Positions 15,580-25,676 are shown, counted from the stretch's first letter. The stretch is 64,000 nucleotides of DNA from Marinobacter profundi (GCF_002744715.1 NZ_KZ319375.1:100753-164752); one strand, 5' to 3'. Made by a program: numbers and translations. Notes: generated by a model from the sequence alone, not told the origin.

Positions 15580-18486
15580 CTAATTAAGCATCACTTTTTG
15601 CCACATCGCCTGTATGTACTTTCTCTCATCCGGGAAGGATCCGGCGGCCACCTGGCTGTTCAGGTTCTGCAATGCCCGGCGATGGATGGTGGAGCGCAGG
15701 GTAATGTAGGTTTCCCGAAGCCTTTCCGTGTCTTCCACCGGCAAAATCCCTGCCCTGCCCAGCTCCTCCATCTGGCGGATGTTATCCGACCACTGGGTCA
15801 GCTCCGGATGTTCCGCGCAATGGGCCAGCATCAGGTACTGCACCATGAACTCAATGTCGATAATGCCACCGCGGTCGTGCTTGATATGGAACACTTCGGG
15901 CTCCCTGCCTTCCACAACCGGGGTGCCGAGGCTGGTACGCATCTTTTCCCGCATCTCTACAACGTCCTGGCGCAGCTTGCCCTTATCCCGGCCAAGGCAA
16001 AGAATGCTGCGCCTCAGCGCCTCAAAGGCCTCCAGAGTCGCCGGACAACCGGCTACGCCCCGGGCACGGGCCAGGGCCTGGTGCTCCCAGGTCCAGGCAT
16101 CGTTGCGCTGATACTTCTCGAAAGCTGCCAGGGTGGATACCAGCAGGCCGGAGTTACCGGACGGACGCAGCCGCATATCCACTTCGTAAAGCTGGCCCGA
16201 CGGTGTCTGGGTACTGAGGATGTGGACAATGCGCTGCCCGAGGCGGGTATAGAACACGGCGTTATCGATGGGCTTGTCGCCATCGGTCGCCAGCCCGGGA
16301 TCGGCATCGTGGATGAACACCAGGTCGAGATCCGAGGTATAACCCAGCTCGATACCGCCCAGCTTGCCATAACCGATGATGGCAAAATCGGTGTTACAGG
16401 CCGTGCCATCAGCCCGCAACGGATAGCCATGGCGGCTGACGAGGTTGGCGAAGGCCACGTCCACCACGTGGTCCAGCACCACCTCGGCAATCCAGGTGAG
16501 GTAATCACTCACTTTCATCAGCGGTAAGGTACCACGCAACTCAGACGCGGCCACCCGCAGAATATGGGCTTTCTTGAAGTGGCGCAGGGACTCCATCTGC
16601 TCTTCCAGGTCTTCGTAGGGAATGCGCAGCATCTGCTGTCGCAGGTCGTCCTGCAGCTCACTTCGGGCGGGCGGATGATAAAGACTTTCGGCGTTGAGCA
16701 ATTCGTCGAGCAACAACGGGGTTTCCGCCAGCTGACGGGCAATCCAGGGGCTCTGGCTGCACAGCCTGACCAGCTGGGCGCGGGCGCCGGGGTTCTCCAG
16801 CAGCAGGACCAGGTAGGCGGTACGCCGCAATACCGCCTCGACCAGGTGCAGCACTCTGCCGAGGGTTTCCGAAGGCTGCTCGACGGCGGTCAGTGCCTCC
16901 AGCAGCACTGGCATGAACTGGTTGAGCCGTCGCCGACCCTGGGTTTGCATGGTTTGCACGGCGCGACCGGAGCGCAGGTCCGCAAGCAACTTCACACTCT
17001 GCTCCGGCGCCTCGAAACCATGGTCGGCCAGCCATTTGACGGCGCTCTCGTCATCAATCTCACCAAACCAGATTTCCTGCCAGCCCTCATCCAGGCCGCC
17101 CTGTTCCTGTTCTTCATCCTCGAGCGCAATGATATCGGCAAAATGCCGGGCGACCCGCTCCCGGTGGCCATCCAGCGCTGCCATGAAGTCCGCCCAACTG
17201 GCAAAGCCCAGAATCAACGCTACCCGCGCCCGACTCAGCGCATCCTCCGGGAGTAACTGGGTCTGCTTGTCTTCCATGCCCTGCAAGGCGTGCTCCAGAT
17301 TGCGCAGGAAGATATAGGCATCACGCAGCTCACTGACTACCCGGGGCGGCAGCAGCTCAAGAGCTTCCAGTTCCACCAGGATGTTGAGCAGTTCGCGCTG
17401 CTGCAATTCACGGTCTCGGCCACCCCGGATGAGCTGGAACGCCTGGACCACGAACTCGATTTCGCGAATCCCGCCACTGCCAAGCTTGATGTTGTTTTCG
17501 AGGCCCTTGCGCCGAACCTCGCGACTGATCATGGCTTTCATGTTGCGCAGGGATTCGAAGGCGCTGAAATCGATATATTTGCGGTAGACAAAGGGCTTGA
17601 GCATGGCGGTCAGCACATCGCCCGCACCCTGGTCACCGGCTACGACACGGGCCTTGACCATGGCATAACGCTCCCAGTCCCGCCCCTGGTCCTGGTAATA
17701 GGTTTCCAGGGCGGCAAAACTCAGGGCCAGCGCACCACTCTGGCCGTACGGCCGCAGGCGCATGTCGACCCGGAACACGAAGCCGTCGGCGGTTATCTGA
17801 TCCAGCGCCTGGATCAGCCGCTGGCCGAGACGGATAAAGAACTGCTGGTTGTCGAGGGTGCGGGGCCCGTCCCGGGTCTCGCCCTTGCCGGGAAACGCAA
17901 AGATCAGGTCGATGTCGGAAGACACATTGAGCTCCCGCCCGCCGAGTTTGCCCATACCCAGCACAACCATGCGCTGGGGGCCGTCCTTTCCGGTTACCGG
18001 ATCCATACCCCAGGGCGTCCCGAACAGCCGGCAACTGTCGGTGTAGAGCCACGCCAGGGCGCCGTCGATGCAAACGTCGGCAAAAGCGCTGGTCGCCGCC
18101 ATGGTCTCCTGGAGGTCAGCCCAGCGCAGCAGGTCGCGCCAGATGATGCGGAACTGGGTCTCCCGACGGAACCTGCGCAATGCCCGGTGCAGGGAGGCTT
18201 CGTCGGTGACAGCGGCGAGAAAATCCTGCCAGCGTCGCTGCAGGAACGCCGGGGTGGTGGGTTCCGCCAGAGGCTGCGCCTGGTTCAGCTCGGCAACCAG
18301 GTCAGGCTGGCGCTGCAGGGTTTCCCGCAGAAACAGGCTGCGGGCGAGCGCCTGTGCCATGTCATGCGGTGAAACTCCGGTGTCACCGGATGTCCAGCCC
18401 GGCAACCCTTCGGGAAAAACCGACGTCCAGACTCCCGACACATCGGCCGCCAGCTCTGCCGGCAACTGCCCCCACGGCTCAGACAT
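15580..18486 (-). CDS. glnE: Bifunctional glutamine synthetase adenylyltransferase / adenylyl-removing enzyme
   Basis: A 968-residue two-headed nucleotidyltransferase that adenylylates GlnA to lower its activity and reverses this, under control of PII and glutamine. Two copies of the active-site signature are visible. One is GMGKLGGRELNVSSDIDL (about residue 176), in the N-terminal deadenylylase half. The other is GYGKLGGIELGYTSDLDL (about residue 703), in the C-terminal adenylylase half. A C-terminal helical domain follows (HDRGGIIDIEFMVQYLML). The ATG at 18486 gives the normal length; the open frame continues upstream to 19170 only as a shadow antisense to the channel gene. Its target glnA is 7.5 kb away in this window. 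Confidence 0.93.
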   Translation of the reverse strand: MSEPWGQLPAELAADVSGVWTSVFPEGLPGWTSGDTGVSPHDMAQALARSLFLRETLQRQPDLVAELNQAQPLAEPTTPAFLQRRWQDFLAAVTDEASLHRALRRFRRETQFRIIWRDLLRWADLQETMAATSAFADVCIDGALAWLYTDSCRLFGTPWGMDPVTGKDGPQRMVVLGMGKLGGRELNVSSDIDLIFAFPGKGETRDGPRTLDNQQFFIRLGQRLIQALDQITADGFVFRVDMRLRPYGQSGALALSFAALETYYQDQGRDWERYAMVKARVVAGDQGAGDVLTAMLKPFVYRKYIDFSAFESLRNMKAMISREVRRKGLENNIKLGSGGIREIEFVVQAFQLIRGGRDRELQQRELLNILVELEALELLPPRVVSELRDAYIFLRNLEHALQGMEDKQTQLLPEDALSRARVALILGFASWADFMAALDGHRERVARHFADIIALEDEEQEQGGLDEGWQEIWFGEIDDESAVKWLADHGFEAPEQSVKLLADLRSGRAVQTMQTQGRRRLNQFMPVLLEALTAVEQPSETLGRVLHLVEAVLRRTAYLVLLLENPGARAQLVRLCSQSPWIARQLAETPLLLDELLNAESLYHPPARSELQDDLRQQMLRIPYEDLEEQMESLRHFKKAHILRVAASELRGTLPLMKVSDYLTWIAEVVLDHVVDVAFANLVSRHGYPLRADGTACNTDFAIIGYGKLGGIELGYTSDLDLVFIHDADPGLATDGDKPIDNAVFYTRLGQRIVHILSTQTPSGQLYEVDMRLRPSGNSGLLVSTLAAFEKYQRNDAWTWEHQALARARGVAGCPATLEAFEALRRSILCLGRDKGKLRQDVVEMREKMRTSLGTPVVEGREPEVFHIKHDRGGIIDIEFMVQYLMLAHCAEHPELTQWSDNIRQMEELGRAGILPVEDTERLRETYITLRSTIHRRALQNLNSQVAAGSFPDERKYIQAMWQKVMLN

Positions 18487-18567
18487 GATGCAAACCCCTG
18501 TTGCTCTGTTATATTTCCGGTACTGTATACCGAACCGTCCATCGACTGAACCGCCAGAAGGCTCCTG

Positions 18568-19719
18568 ATGCAAAGAAACCGCCGGCCGCTCAATCCGGAA
18601 CACAGCATGCCCCACCTGCCCATGTCGGGGATTATCCGGGAGCGGATGAAACGGCTGTTCCTCATCCTCGCAGGGCTGATGAGCCTGCAGATTCTGGTGA
18701 TCTGGACGGTGGAGGACCTCACCCTGTTCGAATCCGTGTGGATCACCATGACCACGGTGTCGACGGTTGGCTACGGCGACTTTGCCCCGAAGACGTACAT
18801 CGGACGGATCAGCACTATCCTCATCATGTTTGTGGGTGCCATCACCCTGCTGACGCTGATTGTCAGTGATTTCATCGAGTACCGCTTTTACCGGCGGGAA
18901 CGCATAGTGACCGGACGCTGGATCTATAAAATGAAAGACCACATCATCATCATCAACACCCCGAAACAGGGTGGTGAACAGTACTTCCTGCGGTTCGCTA
19001 CCCAGGTTCGTGCCGTACCGGGTTACGAGCGCATTCCCATCCAGATCCTGACCCGCCAGTACCCCATGGGGCTGCCGTCGGAACTGGCGGACATGGGGCT
19101 GGTACATTATCACGGCTCGGGCAGCGACATGGAGGCGCTCAAAGCTGTCCATGCCGGCGACGCCCGGCACATCCTGCTGCTGTCACCGGACGAAAGTGAC
19201 CCCACCTCAGACAGTCTGATCTTTGACATTGCCCACCGCCTGAGTGAGTCCAACCTGGCCAGCAAGGTGGTGGCGGAATGCGTGCGGGACGAGAACCGGC
19301 CGCGTTTCAAGACCCTGGGCATCCGCTCGGTCATCCGGCCGGTACGCACCTATCCTGAAATCATGGTGCGCGCCGTGGTGGCACCAGGCTCGGAAAAGGT
19401 CCTGGAAGACATGTTCGACTACGAGCAGGATCACCCCCACCGTTACGACCTGAAGCTGGATGACCTGAACTGGGCGGACATCGTCAGTGCCCTGATCCGC
19501 CACGGTATCGGAACCGCACTGGCCTACATCGATCACGACGGTGAAGTCATCTGCCACCCGGACACGGCAGACGAAATCAAGGGCAAGGGGTTGATCGTAC
19601 TGGTAAAAAGCAAGGACACCCCCAGCCTCGAAACCGTAGAGGAAGCCCTCGAGCGCTACCGCGCCTTTGTCGAGAAATGGCACAGCCTGCAGGAAAAGGC
19701 CGGTTCGGGCGTCGCATAG
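18568..19719 (+). CDS. Ion channel protein, Kch-type potassium channel with TrkA-N/RCK domain
   Basis: A 383-residue inner-membrane channel. Two transmembrane helices (about residues 29-46 and 80-103) flank a pore loop with the K+ selectivity filter TTVSTVGYGDF. A cytoplasmic RCK-like Rossmann region follows, with HIIIINTPKQGGEQYFLR, ILLLSPDESDPTSDS and KVVAECVRDENRPRF, resembling TrkA-N nucleotide-binding domains. This two-helix plus RCK layout is typical of simple bacterial K+ channels. It is divergent from glnE over 81 bases and converges on the CYTH gene. The start at ATG 18568 is used; a methionine at residue 14 (MPHLPMSG) is an alternative. Confidence 0.85.
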   Translation: MQRNRRPLNPEHSMPHLPMSGIIRERMKRLFLILAGLMSLQILVIWTVEDLTLFESVWITMTTVSTVGYGDFAPKTYIGRISTILIMFVGAITLLTLIVSDFIEYRFYRRERIVTGRWIYKMKDHIIIINTPKQGGEQYFLRFATQVRAVPGYERIPIQILTRQYPMGLPSELADMGLVHYHGSGSDMEALKAVHAGDARHILLLSPDESDPTSDSLIFDIAHRLSESNLASKVVAECVRDENRPRFKTLGIRSVIRPVRTYPEIMVRAVVAPGSEKVLEDMFDYEQDHPHRYDLKLDDLNWADIVSALIRHGIGTALAYIDHDGEVICHPDTADEIKGKGLIVLVKSKDTPSLETVEEALERYRAFVEKWHSLQEKAGSGVA

Positions 19720-19731
19720 GCGCCCGCACCC

Positions 19732-20595
19732 TCAACGACCGGCAATGGCCAGCTGCAGCCTGCCCAGATCGCGAGCTGCGAGCAGTTGCCGGACCGGCTG
19801 GCCAGCCCCCAGCGCCCGGGCTACATCGCCAAACAGTTCGGCCTCACCGGCCTGCCCGGCCTTCGCCGCAACCTCACGCAGCTGGCTGGCGCTGACAGTG
19901 AGCGATTTACCGGTCAGCCAGGCGACACTCAGCAGATAAAGAAACCGGTTTACATCCAGCGTTTCAGCCTGACCGACCACGGTGTCCTGCCCGGGGGCAT
20001 GGACCCCCGCCAGGAAATAACCCTGCTCCGCCTTGCTGACCAGATTCAGGAACACCGGGACCTGTTCCGCCAAGGCCCTCGCCCAGTGCAGCAAGCGACC
20101 GCCATCGCCCGATTTCAGCTCAAACTCCACCTCGTTCAACGGGCAGCGTCGGTCACCGGCGACGATCTCGCCGCAATCGATCGCGCACTCGATCACCGTC
20201 TCGCCATCGTCAATCATCACCACCCGCCGCTCGAAGTTGGTCTCGAACACCGGCTGCAGCGCTGCCAGGTCCACTCCCTGCCCTACGGGAGTGTCCGCCA
20301 GCAGGGCGACATCCAGCGCCGCCCCCGGCACCGGCCACTCCCACTCCTGGCGCAGGTGGGCGCCGTCGACAAACTCACCGCGGGTTTTCAGGGTCTGGAT
20401 GAACCGGTCCCCGGCGTCACGCACCCGCAGCGCTATTTGCTGCCGGTTCAGATCCGCCGACGCGGTATCGTAGTAACAGTTGATCAGCTGGCGGCGCTTG
20501 CCCTCGCGGGTCCCTGGCTGCTTCAGCAACCACGCCAAAGCCTGCTCGAGATCCGCCGGTTCAAGACTGAGCTTGATTTCCAGTTCTGCGGCCAT
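19732..20595 (-). CDS. CYTH domain protein, putative inorganic triphosphatase
   Basis: A 287-residue protein whose N-terminal CYTH domain starts with the ExExK signature (MAAELEIKLSL). Alternating charged strands follow: NCYYDTASADL, ALRVRDAGDRFIQTLKTRG, VIECAIDCGEI, NEVEFELKSGD. These line the metal and triphosphate tunnel. About 90 C-terminal residues have no clear domain; E. coli YgiF carries a CHAD domain at this place, which I cannot confirm here. The likely reaction is hydrolysis of inorganic triphosphate. The ATG at 20595 is used because it immediately precedes the CYTH signature. It follows the porin terminator, so it probably has its own promoter. Confidence 0.8.
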   Translation of the reverse strand: MAAELEIKLSLEPADLEQALAWLLKQPGTREGKRRQLINCYYDTASADLNRQQIALRVRDAGDRFIQTLKTRGEFVDGAHLRQEWEWPVPGAALDVALLADTPVGQGVDLAALQPVFETNFERRVVMIDDGETVIECAIDCGEIVAGDRRCPLNEVEFELKSGDGGRLLHWARALAEQVPVFLNLVSKAEQGYFLAGVHAPGQDTVVGQAETLDVNRFLYLLSVAWLTGKSLTVSASQLREVAAKAGQAGEAELFGDVARALGAGQPVRQLLAARDLGRLQLAIAGR

Positions 20596-20630
20596 AACGT
20601 CCTCCCGGACAAACATTCTGAACGCCAATA

Positions 20631-20662
20631 AAAAACCGGCGACCCTGAGGTCGCCGGTTCTC
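20631..20662 (-). terminator. Intrinsic terminator of the porin gene
   Basis: An 11-bp perfect stem (20634-20644 with 20649-20659) and four-base loop are followed on the minus strand by a run of T. It lies 29 bases past the porin stop, as expected for a strongly expressed outer-membrane protein gene. Confidence 0.85.
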
Positions 20663-20690
20663 ACACTGCTTCGATTAGCCGGAAGGCTGA

Positions 20691-21659
20691 TCAGAAGTAG
20701 TAGGTAGCACCAACAGCCAGATCGGTGGTGTCAAAATCGTTGGCACCGTCGTCGGCATTGTTCAGGTAGCCTTCAACATAAACGTACATGTTGTCGGACA
20801 GGTTGTGCAGGGCCTGAGCTGTGATGGTAGAAGTCTCGGCATCGGAGTTGTCTTCATCGCCAAACTCGTAAGCTACTGCGAAGACGTTCTTGCCCATGGT
20901 GTAGCCGGCAAACACGCCCCACAGGTCACCAACGTCCTTGCGGGTCTGGTACTGGGCAGTCAGGCGCAGGTCGCCGGCTGCGTAGCTACCGCGCACACCG
21001 TAGGTGTTTTCATTGTTTACGCTGGTACCGGCAGTGCCGTTGGAGTAGGCGAAATCGCCGTCGTTGGAGTCCATGGCGACAGCCAGTTCAAAGGCATCAA
21101 CTGCGTAAGTGGCGGCCAGCTGGTACGGGTAGGACTTCTCACCCTTGTCGTCGTCACCGTTGAACTGAACAGCACCGTGCAGCTTCAGGCCACCAAAGTT
21201 CGGAGTGCTGTACTGGATCAGGTCGCCTTCGCCGGTGTCATAGGGTCCACGGAAGTTCTGGGAAGCCACTTCGAAGTAGTTGGAGATTTCATCAATGGCA
21301 GACTCGTAGGTGGAATCGTCGGAACCCACCCAGATCTTACCGAACTGGTCGCCTTCCACACCGATGTAGGCTTCGTCAAATGCGTTCAGACCGCCGTTGT
21401 CAGCCTTGTCGTCCGCGTCGAATTCCAGCTCGGCCTTGAAGAAACCCTTGATGCCAGGCGCGATTTCGTGGTCGTGCTTCACACCGATGGTGGAGCCGTT
21501 GTCGTAGTGACCGATACCGGAGCTGCCATCTTCAACGTCGCTGTGAACAACAGCCAGCTGGATGTTACCGTAAACAGTCGGCAGGTTGCTTTCCTGGGCC
21601 AGCGCTGCGCCGGAGAAAGTGGCCGCTGCAATTGCAGATGCGATGAGCGTCTTTTTCAT
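20691..21659 (-). CDS. Gram-negative general porin
   Basis: A 322-residue outer-membrane porin. A signal peptide MKKTLIASAIAAATFSGAALA precedes QESNLPTVYGNIQLA. The acidic, aromatic-rich body has alternating beta strands. It ends in GATYYF, the C-terminal phenylalanine being the usual signal for the BAM assembly machine. The loops are very rich in aspartate (for example FNGDDDKGEKS and LNNADDGANDFDTT), typical of marine porins and suggesting cation preference. AAAAAGGAAGA precedes the ATG. A 546-bp gap upstream and a strong terminator downstream point to independent, probably regulated expression. The transported solute is not deducible. Confidence 0.9.
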   Translation of the reverse strand: MKKTLIASAIAAATFSGAALAQESNLPTVYGNIQLAVVHSDVEDGSSGIGHYDNGSTIGVKHDHEIAPGIKGFFKAELEFDADDKADNGGLNAFDEAYIGVEGDQFGKIWVGSDDSTYESAIDEISNYFEVASQNFRGPYDTGEGDLIQYSTPNFGGLKLHGAVQFNGDDDKGEKSYPYQLAATYAVDAFELAVAMDSNDGDFAYSNGTAGTSVNNENTYGVRGSYAAGDLRLTAQYQTRKDVGDLWGVFAGYTMGKNVFAVAYEFGDEDNSDAETSTITAQALHNLSDNMYVYVEGYLNNADDGANDFDTTDLAVGATYYF

Positions 21660-22205
21660 GTTGCGTCTTCCTTTTTGAGTTAACTCAGGTTTTAGCGACG
21701 GGTTGGACCCGCTCTTCTAGACTTCTTCTTTCGGGCTTGATCGCGCCCCATTCTCTTTCACAAAGATGTCATTTATGTGACATCGTTTGGACATCATTCG
21801 GCGCTACAGCACGGAACTTCCGGCTCCGCTTGCTGCTGCCACCCGGTCGAATACCCCTTAAATTACCAGCGCTTACTGACCAAAAGATTGAGATGAATCA
21901 AGTACACCTTTTCCCTCAATCACTTACGGAGATAACTTAAAGCGCGACCTGATGAACCTGTTTTAATACAATGACTGCATTTTTGCAAATTTTCATTGCC
22001 GGTTTTTTAGGCCATTTCGTGCAACCTGCACCCGCCCTTATGCCCTTGTCTCTGCACGCTGACCTGTCAATTTTGAGGCCAGATTTAAAATTATTCTTTA
22101 AAAACAATAACAAAAACTAAAACTCCACCCAAAAGCCGGGGAAAACCTCGCGACAGTCCGCCACCCACCGCCCCAAAACGGCGCCGGTAACCAGCCCACG
22201 CCCTG
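21660..22205 (-). other. Non-coding region upstream of the porin gene
   Basis: This 546-bp gap holds no plausible gene on either strand. Its left part contains the porin ribosome-binding site and a 7-bp inverted repeat at 21765-21784. The right part (about 21950-22120) is markedly AT-rich, with runs such as TTTAAAATTATTCTTTAAAAA. I cannot assign a single convincing sigma-70 promoter. A long regulatory region for an osmolarity- or stress-controlled porin is the simplest reading. Confidence 0.6.
21765..21784. promoter_or_regulatory. Inverted repeat, possible operator of the porin gene
   Basis: GATGTCA (21765-21771) and TGACATC (21778-21784) form a perfect 7-bp inverted repeat with a 6-base spacer TTTATG, about 105 bases upstream of the porin ATG. 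A further GACATC follows at 21790-21795. The symmetry and position suit a dimeric regulator, but I cannot name it. Confidence 0.4.
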
Positions 22206-22664
22206 CTATGGTGCGCCACCGGCCTCCAACATAAAGGTGACAGGCCCGTCATTCAGCAGCGCCACTTTCATATCCGCACCGAATTCCCCGGCCTGCACCC
22301 TGCTCTCACCAAGCCCCTGGCGTCTGGCCTGCTCAACAAAATAACGAAACAGGTCGCAGGCTTCTGCCGGCGCGGCAGCGCGGGAGAAGCCCGGACGGGT
22401 CCCCGAGGTGGTATCAGCGGCAAGGGTAAACTGGGGAACGACCAGAAGGTGGCCTTCGATATCGAGCAGGCTGCGATTCATCCGCCCCTGCTCATCGGGA
22501 AACACCCGGTAGGTGAGGATCTTGCGGCACAATTGATCGGCGACAGCAGCACTGTCTCCGCGCTCAACGCCGAGTAGCAGGAGCAATCCGCGCGGAATTT
22601 CGGCAATCAGCCGGTTATCCACGGTGACACTCGCCTGTGAGACACGCTGGATCAGCCCCTTCAT
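22206..22664 (-). CDS. dtd: D-aminoacyl-tRNA deacylase
   Basis: A 152-residue enzyme that removes D-amino acids (and glycine from tRNA-Ala) from mischarged tRNAs. The N-terminus MKGLIQRVSQASVTV is canonical. The two active-site motifs are present as PQFTLAADT (usually SQFTL) and NDGPVTFML, where the Gly-cisPro of GPVT provides the chiral proofreading. Length matches the family (about 145 residues). The ATG at 22664 is preferred over an upstream in-frame start at 22733. It follows the prolyl aminopeptidase gene in the same direction with a 75-bp gap, a common pairing in gammaproteobacteria. Confidence 0.92.
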   Translation of the reverse strand: MKGLIQRVSQASVTVDNRLIAEIPRGLLLLLGVERGDSAAVADQLCRKILTYRVFPDEQGRMNRSLLDIEGHLLVVPQFTLAADTTSGTRPGFSRAAAPAEACDLFRYFVEQARRQGLGESRVQAGEFGADMKVALLNDGPVTFMLEAGGAP

Positions 22665-22739
22665 TACACTCCCGGTCAGAAGGCGGTCATTAAAATCGCG
22701 AAAGATTCTATCGACCCCATGACCGGGCTGCAACCCCGC

Positions 22740-23702
22740 TCAAGACGAATGGTTCTCAATTATTGCAGCAACCCCTTCAACTCCATGGATCAGCGCGTCC
22801 ACAATTGCCGGCTCGGAGGCGGAATGACCGGCGTCGCGAATAATCCGCAACTCCGCATCGGGCCAGCGCTCACTCAATGCCAACGCATTATCGAGCGGGC
22901 ACACCATGTCATAGCGGCCATGCACGATGACCCCGGGAATACCCGCCAGCCGCCCCGCATCCCGCAGAATCTGCCCCGGCTCGAGGAACGCCTGGTTCAT
23001 GAAGTAGTGACATTCGATCCGGGCCAGGGCAATGGCCACATGGGGGTGACCAAAGTGCTCGACCACCCGGGGGTTGGGATGCAGGGTGGCACAGCGGCCT
23101 TCCCATACCGACCACGCCTTGGCCGCCTGGATCTGCTCCAGCTCGTTGCTGCTGGTCAGGCGGCGGTAATAGGCGCCGACCAGGTCATCCCGTTCCGTCG
23201 CGGGAATCGGGGCAAGGAACTCCTGCCAATAGTCGGGGAAAATCCGGCTGGCGCCCTGCTGATAAAACCAGTGGATATCCTCCGGGCGGCACAGGAAGAT
23301 GCCCCGCAATACCAGCCCCAGCACTCGTGCCGGGTGCGTCTGGGCGTACACCAGGGCCAGCGTGGACCCCCAACTGCCACCAAACAGCAGCCACCGGCGG
23401 ATGCCAAGAAGCCCGCGAATACGCTCGATGTCGTCCACCAGCCCCGCAGTGGTGTTGCCACCCAGTTCTGCCAGCGGCGTCGAACGGCCGGCACCGCGCT
23501 GGTCAAACAGGATAATGCGGAATCGCTCGGCATCAAAAAACCGCCGGTAATACTCCTCACAGCCGCCGCCGGGGCCGCCATGCACGACGAGCACTGGCAG
23601 CCCGTCCGGATTTCCGCATTCTTCAATATAGAGTTCGTGGGGAGGATCAACTGCCAGCCTGTGCTGGGCGTAGGGTTTTATTTCTGGAAAGAGGGTTCGC
23701 AT
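22740..23702 (-). CDS. pip: Prolyl aminopeptidase
   Basis: A 320-residue alpha/beta-hydrolase (peptidase family S33) that releases N-terminal proline from peptides. The oxyanion motif HGGPGGGCEEYYRRFF, the nucleophile elbow GGSWGSTLAL, the acid region GRYDMVCPLDNA and the histidine in RDAGHSASEP are all in order, so the triad is intact. FDQRGAGRSTPLAELGGNTT is diagnostic of the proline iminopeptidase subfamily. The ATG at 23702 (MRTLFPEIKPYAQHRL) matches the usual N-terminus. It is probably co-transcribed with dtd and lies after the typA terminator. Confidence 0.93.
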   Translation of the reverse strand: MRTLFPEIKPYAQHRLAVDPPHELYIEECGNPDGLPVLVVHGGPGGGCEEYYRRFFDAERFRIILFDQRGAGRSTPLAELGGNTTAGLVDDIERIRGLLGIRRWLLFGGSWGSTLALVYAQTHPARVLGLVLRGIFLCRPEDIHWFYQQGASRIFPDYWQEFLAPIPATERDDLVGAYYRRLTSSNELEQIQAAKAWSVWEGRCATLHPNPRVVEHFGHPHVAIALARIECHYFMNQAFLEPGQILRDAGRLAGIPGVIVHGRYDMVCPLDNALALSERWPDAELRIIRDAGHSASEPAIVDALIHGVEGVAAIIENHSS

Positions 23703-23756
23703 AGCTTGTAGCCCGACCGGGGGAGTTACCGGAAGTTTAGCGCATCTGACCATAAA

Positions 23757-23790
23757 AAAACGGGACCGGAACTGAGTTCCGATCCCGTTT
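23757..23790 (-). terminator. Intrinsic terminator of typA
   Basis: The arms around AAACGGGA..CGGAACT and AGTTCCG..TCCCGTTT (23758-23790) pair with one mismatch. On the minus strand the stem ends in a run of seven T. It lies about 20 bases after the typA stop. Confidence 0.85.
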
Positions 23791-23810
23791 CGGGCATCCT
23801 GCGGCCAGCG

Positions 23811-25622
23811 TTACTTCTTGTTGGCGCGCTTCCGCTCGTTTTCGGTCAGCAGCTTCTTGCGCAGCCGGATCGACTTTGGCGTCACTTCAACCAGCTCGTC
23901 GTCATCAATGAACTCCAGCGCCTGCTCAAGGGTGAACTTGATGGGCGGCACCAGGGCGATCACCTCGTCCTTGCCGGAAGCCCGCATGTTATCGAGCTTC
24001 TTGCCCTTGGTGGGATTCACTACCAGGTCGTTCTCACGGCTGTGGATACCACACAGCTGACCTTCATAGATGTCCTGGCCCGGCTCAAGGAACAGCTTGC
24101 CGCGGCTCTGCAGGGTCTCCAGGGAATAGGTCAGCGCAGTACCTGTCGCCATGGAAACCAGCACACCGTTCTGGCGGTTGGTCACATCACCGGCCTTGAT
24201 CGGGCCATAGTGGCTGAAGGTAGAGGTCAGGATACCGGTACCTGAGGTCATGGTCAGGAAGCTGTTACGGAAACCAATCAGACCGCGGGCCGGAATAGTA
24301 TATTCCAGGCGCATACGGCCCTTGCCGTCCGGTGCCATGTTGGTCAGTTCGCCTTTGCGAAGACCCATCTGCTCCATCAGCGGGCCCTGATGCTGCTCTT
24401 CGATATCGACGATAACGTTCTCGTACGGCTCCTGCTTCTCACCGTCGACAACCCGGATAACCACTTCCGGTCGACCGACAGCCAGCTCAAAGTTTTCCCG
24501 GCGCATGTTCTCGATCAATACCGACAGGTGCAACTCACCACGACCTGATACCTTGAACTTGTCGGCGGAATCACCGTCCTCGACACGCAGCGCCACATTG
24601 TGCAGCAACTCTTTCTCCAGACGCTCCTTGATGTTGCGGCTGGTGACGTACTTGCCTTCTTTACCGGCGAACGGCGAATCGTTGACCTGGAAGGTCATGG
24701 ATACCGTCGGCTCGTCGACGGTCAGCGCCGGCAGCGCCTCAACGGAGGTCGGATCGCACAGGGTATCGGAGATGTACAGCTCGTCCAGACCGCTGACGCA
24801 CACGATATCGCCGGCCTGGGCTTCTTCAACCTCGATACGCTGGAGACCTGAGTGACCCATGATCTTGAGAATACGGCCCTGACGTTTTTTGCCGTCGGCG
24901 CCGATGGCCACGACCGGAGTATTGGTCTTGACCTTGCCACGCATGATACGGCCGATACCGATCACACCCAGGAAGCTGTTGTAATCCAGCTGGGAGATCT
25001 GCATCTGGAAGGGGCCGTCAAGGTCCACTGAAGGTGCAGGCACGTGATCGACAATGGCCTGGAACACGGCGTCCATATTGTCGCCCATGTTCTCGTGATC
25101 CAGTCCGGCAATTCCGTTCAGGGCGCTGGCATAGACAATCGGGAAGTCCAGCTGCTCATCGGTAGCCCCCAGGTTGTCGAACAGGTCGAATACCTGGTCC
25201 ACAACCCAGTCCGGCCGGGCGCCGGGCCGGTCAATCTTGTTAACCACCACAATCGGCCGCAGGCCAGCGGCAAAGGCCTTCTGGGTCACAAAGCGGGTTT
25301 GCGGCATCGGGCCGTCGATGGAGTCCACCACCAGCAGCACACTGTCCACCATGCTCATCACCCGCTCAACCTCGCCACCGAAATCGGCGTGGCCCGGGGT
25401 GTCCACAATGTTGATGTCGTAGCCGTTCCATTTCAGTGCCGTGTTCTTGGCCAGAATGGTAATGCCGCGCTCTTTTTCCTGATCGTTGGAGTCCATAACC
25501 CGCTCGTTCTCGAGCTCTTTACGGTCCAGCGTTCCGGACAAACGCAGCAGTTTGTCTACGAGAGTGGTTTTGCCATGGTCGACGTGGGCGATGATGGCGA
25601 CGTTTCTAAGCTTATCAATCAC
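23811..25622 (-). CDS. typA: Ribosome-associated GTPase TypA/BipA
   Basis: A 603-residue translational GTPase of the EF-G type that binds the ribosome and supports 50S assembly and growth under stress. The P-loop [11 protein letters not shown] and the G3 motif [12 protein letters not shown] are intact, and [12 protein letters not shown] gives G4. The [12 protein letters not shown] switch region and the lysine/arginine-rich C-terminus ([16 protein letters not shown]) match the family. The start is the GTG at 25622 (protein [10 protein letters not shown]), with AGGATA eight bases upstream; the open frame above it is not conserved sequence. It is divergent from glnA across a 393-bp regulatory region. 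Confidence 0.94.
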   Translation of the reverse strand: MIDKLRNVAIIAHVDHGKTTLVDKLLRLSGTLDRKELENERVMDSNDQEKERGITILAKNTALKWNGYDINIVDTPGHADFGGEVERVMSMVDSVLLVVDSIDGPMPQTRFVTQKAFAAGLRPIVVVNKIDRPGARPDWVVDQVFDLFDNLGATDEQLDFPIVYASALNGIAGLDHENMGDNMDAVFQAIVDHVPAPSVDLDGPFQMQISQLDYNSFLGVIGIGRIMRGKVKTNTPVVAIGADGKKRQGRILKIMGHSGLQRIEVEEAQAGDIVCVSGLDELYISDTLCDPTSVEALPALTVDEPTVSMTFQVNDSPFAGKEGKYVTSRNIKERLEKELLHNVALRVEDGDSADKFKVSGRGELHLSVLIENMRRENFELAVGRPEVVIRVVDGEKQEPYENVIVDIEEQHQGPLMEQMGLRKGELTNMAPDGKGRMRLEYTIPARGLIGFRNSFLTMTSGTGILTSTFSHYGPIKAGDVTNRQNGVLVSMATGTALTYSLETLQSRGKLFLEPGQDIYEGQLCGIHSRENDLVVNPTKGKKLDNMRASGKDEVIALVPPIKFTLEQALEFIDDDELVEVTPKSIRLRKKLLTENERKRANKK

Positions 25623-25676
25623 AACTGGTATCCTGCAGAATTTGGCGGGGCGCAGTATATCGAAAAGTCCATGTCG

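Noticed and set aside
18487..19170. An N-terminal extension of glnE by 228 codons
   Set aside because: The extension is antisense to the K+ channel gene and unlike GlnE. The ATG at 18486 gives the family length.
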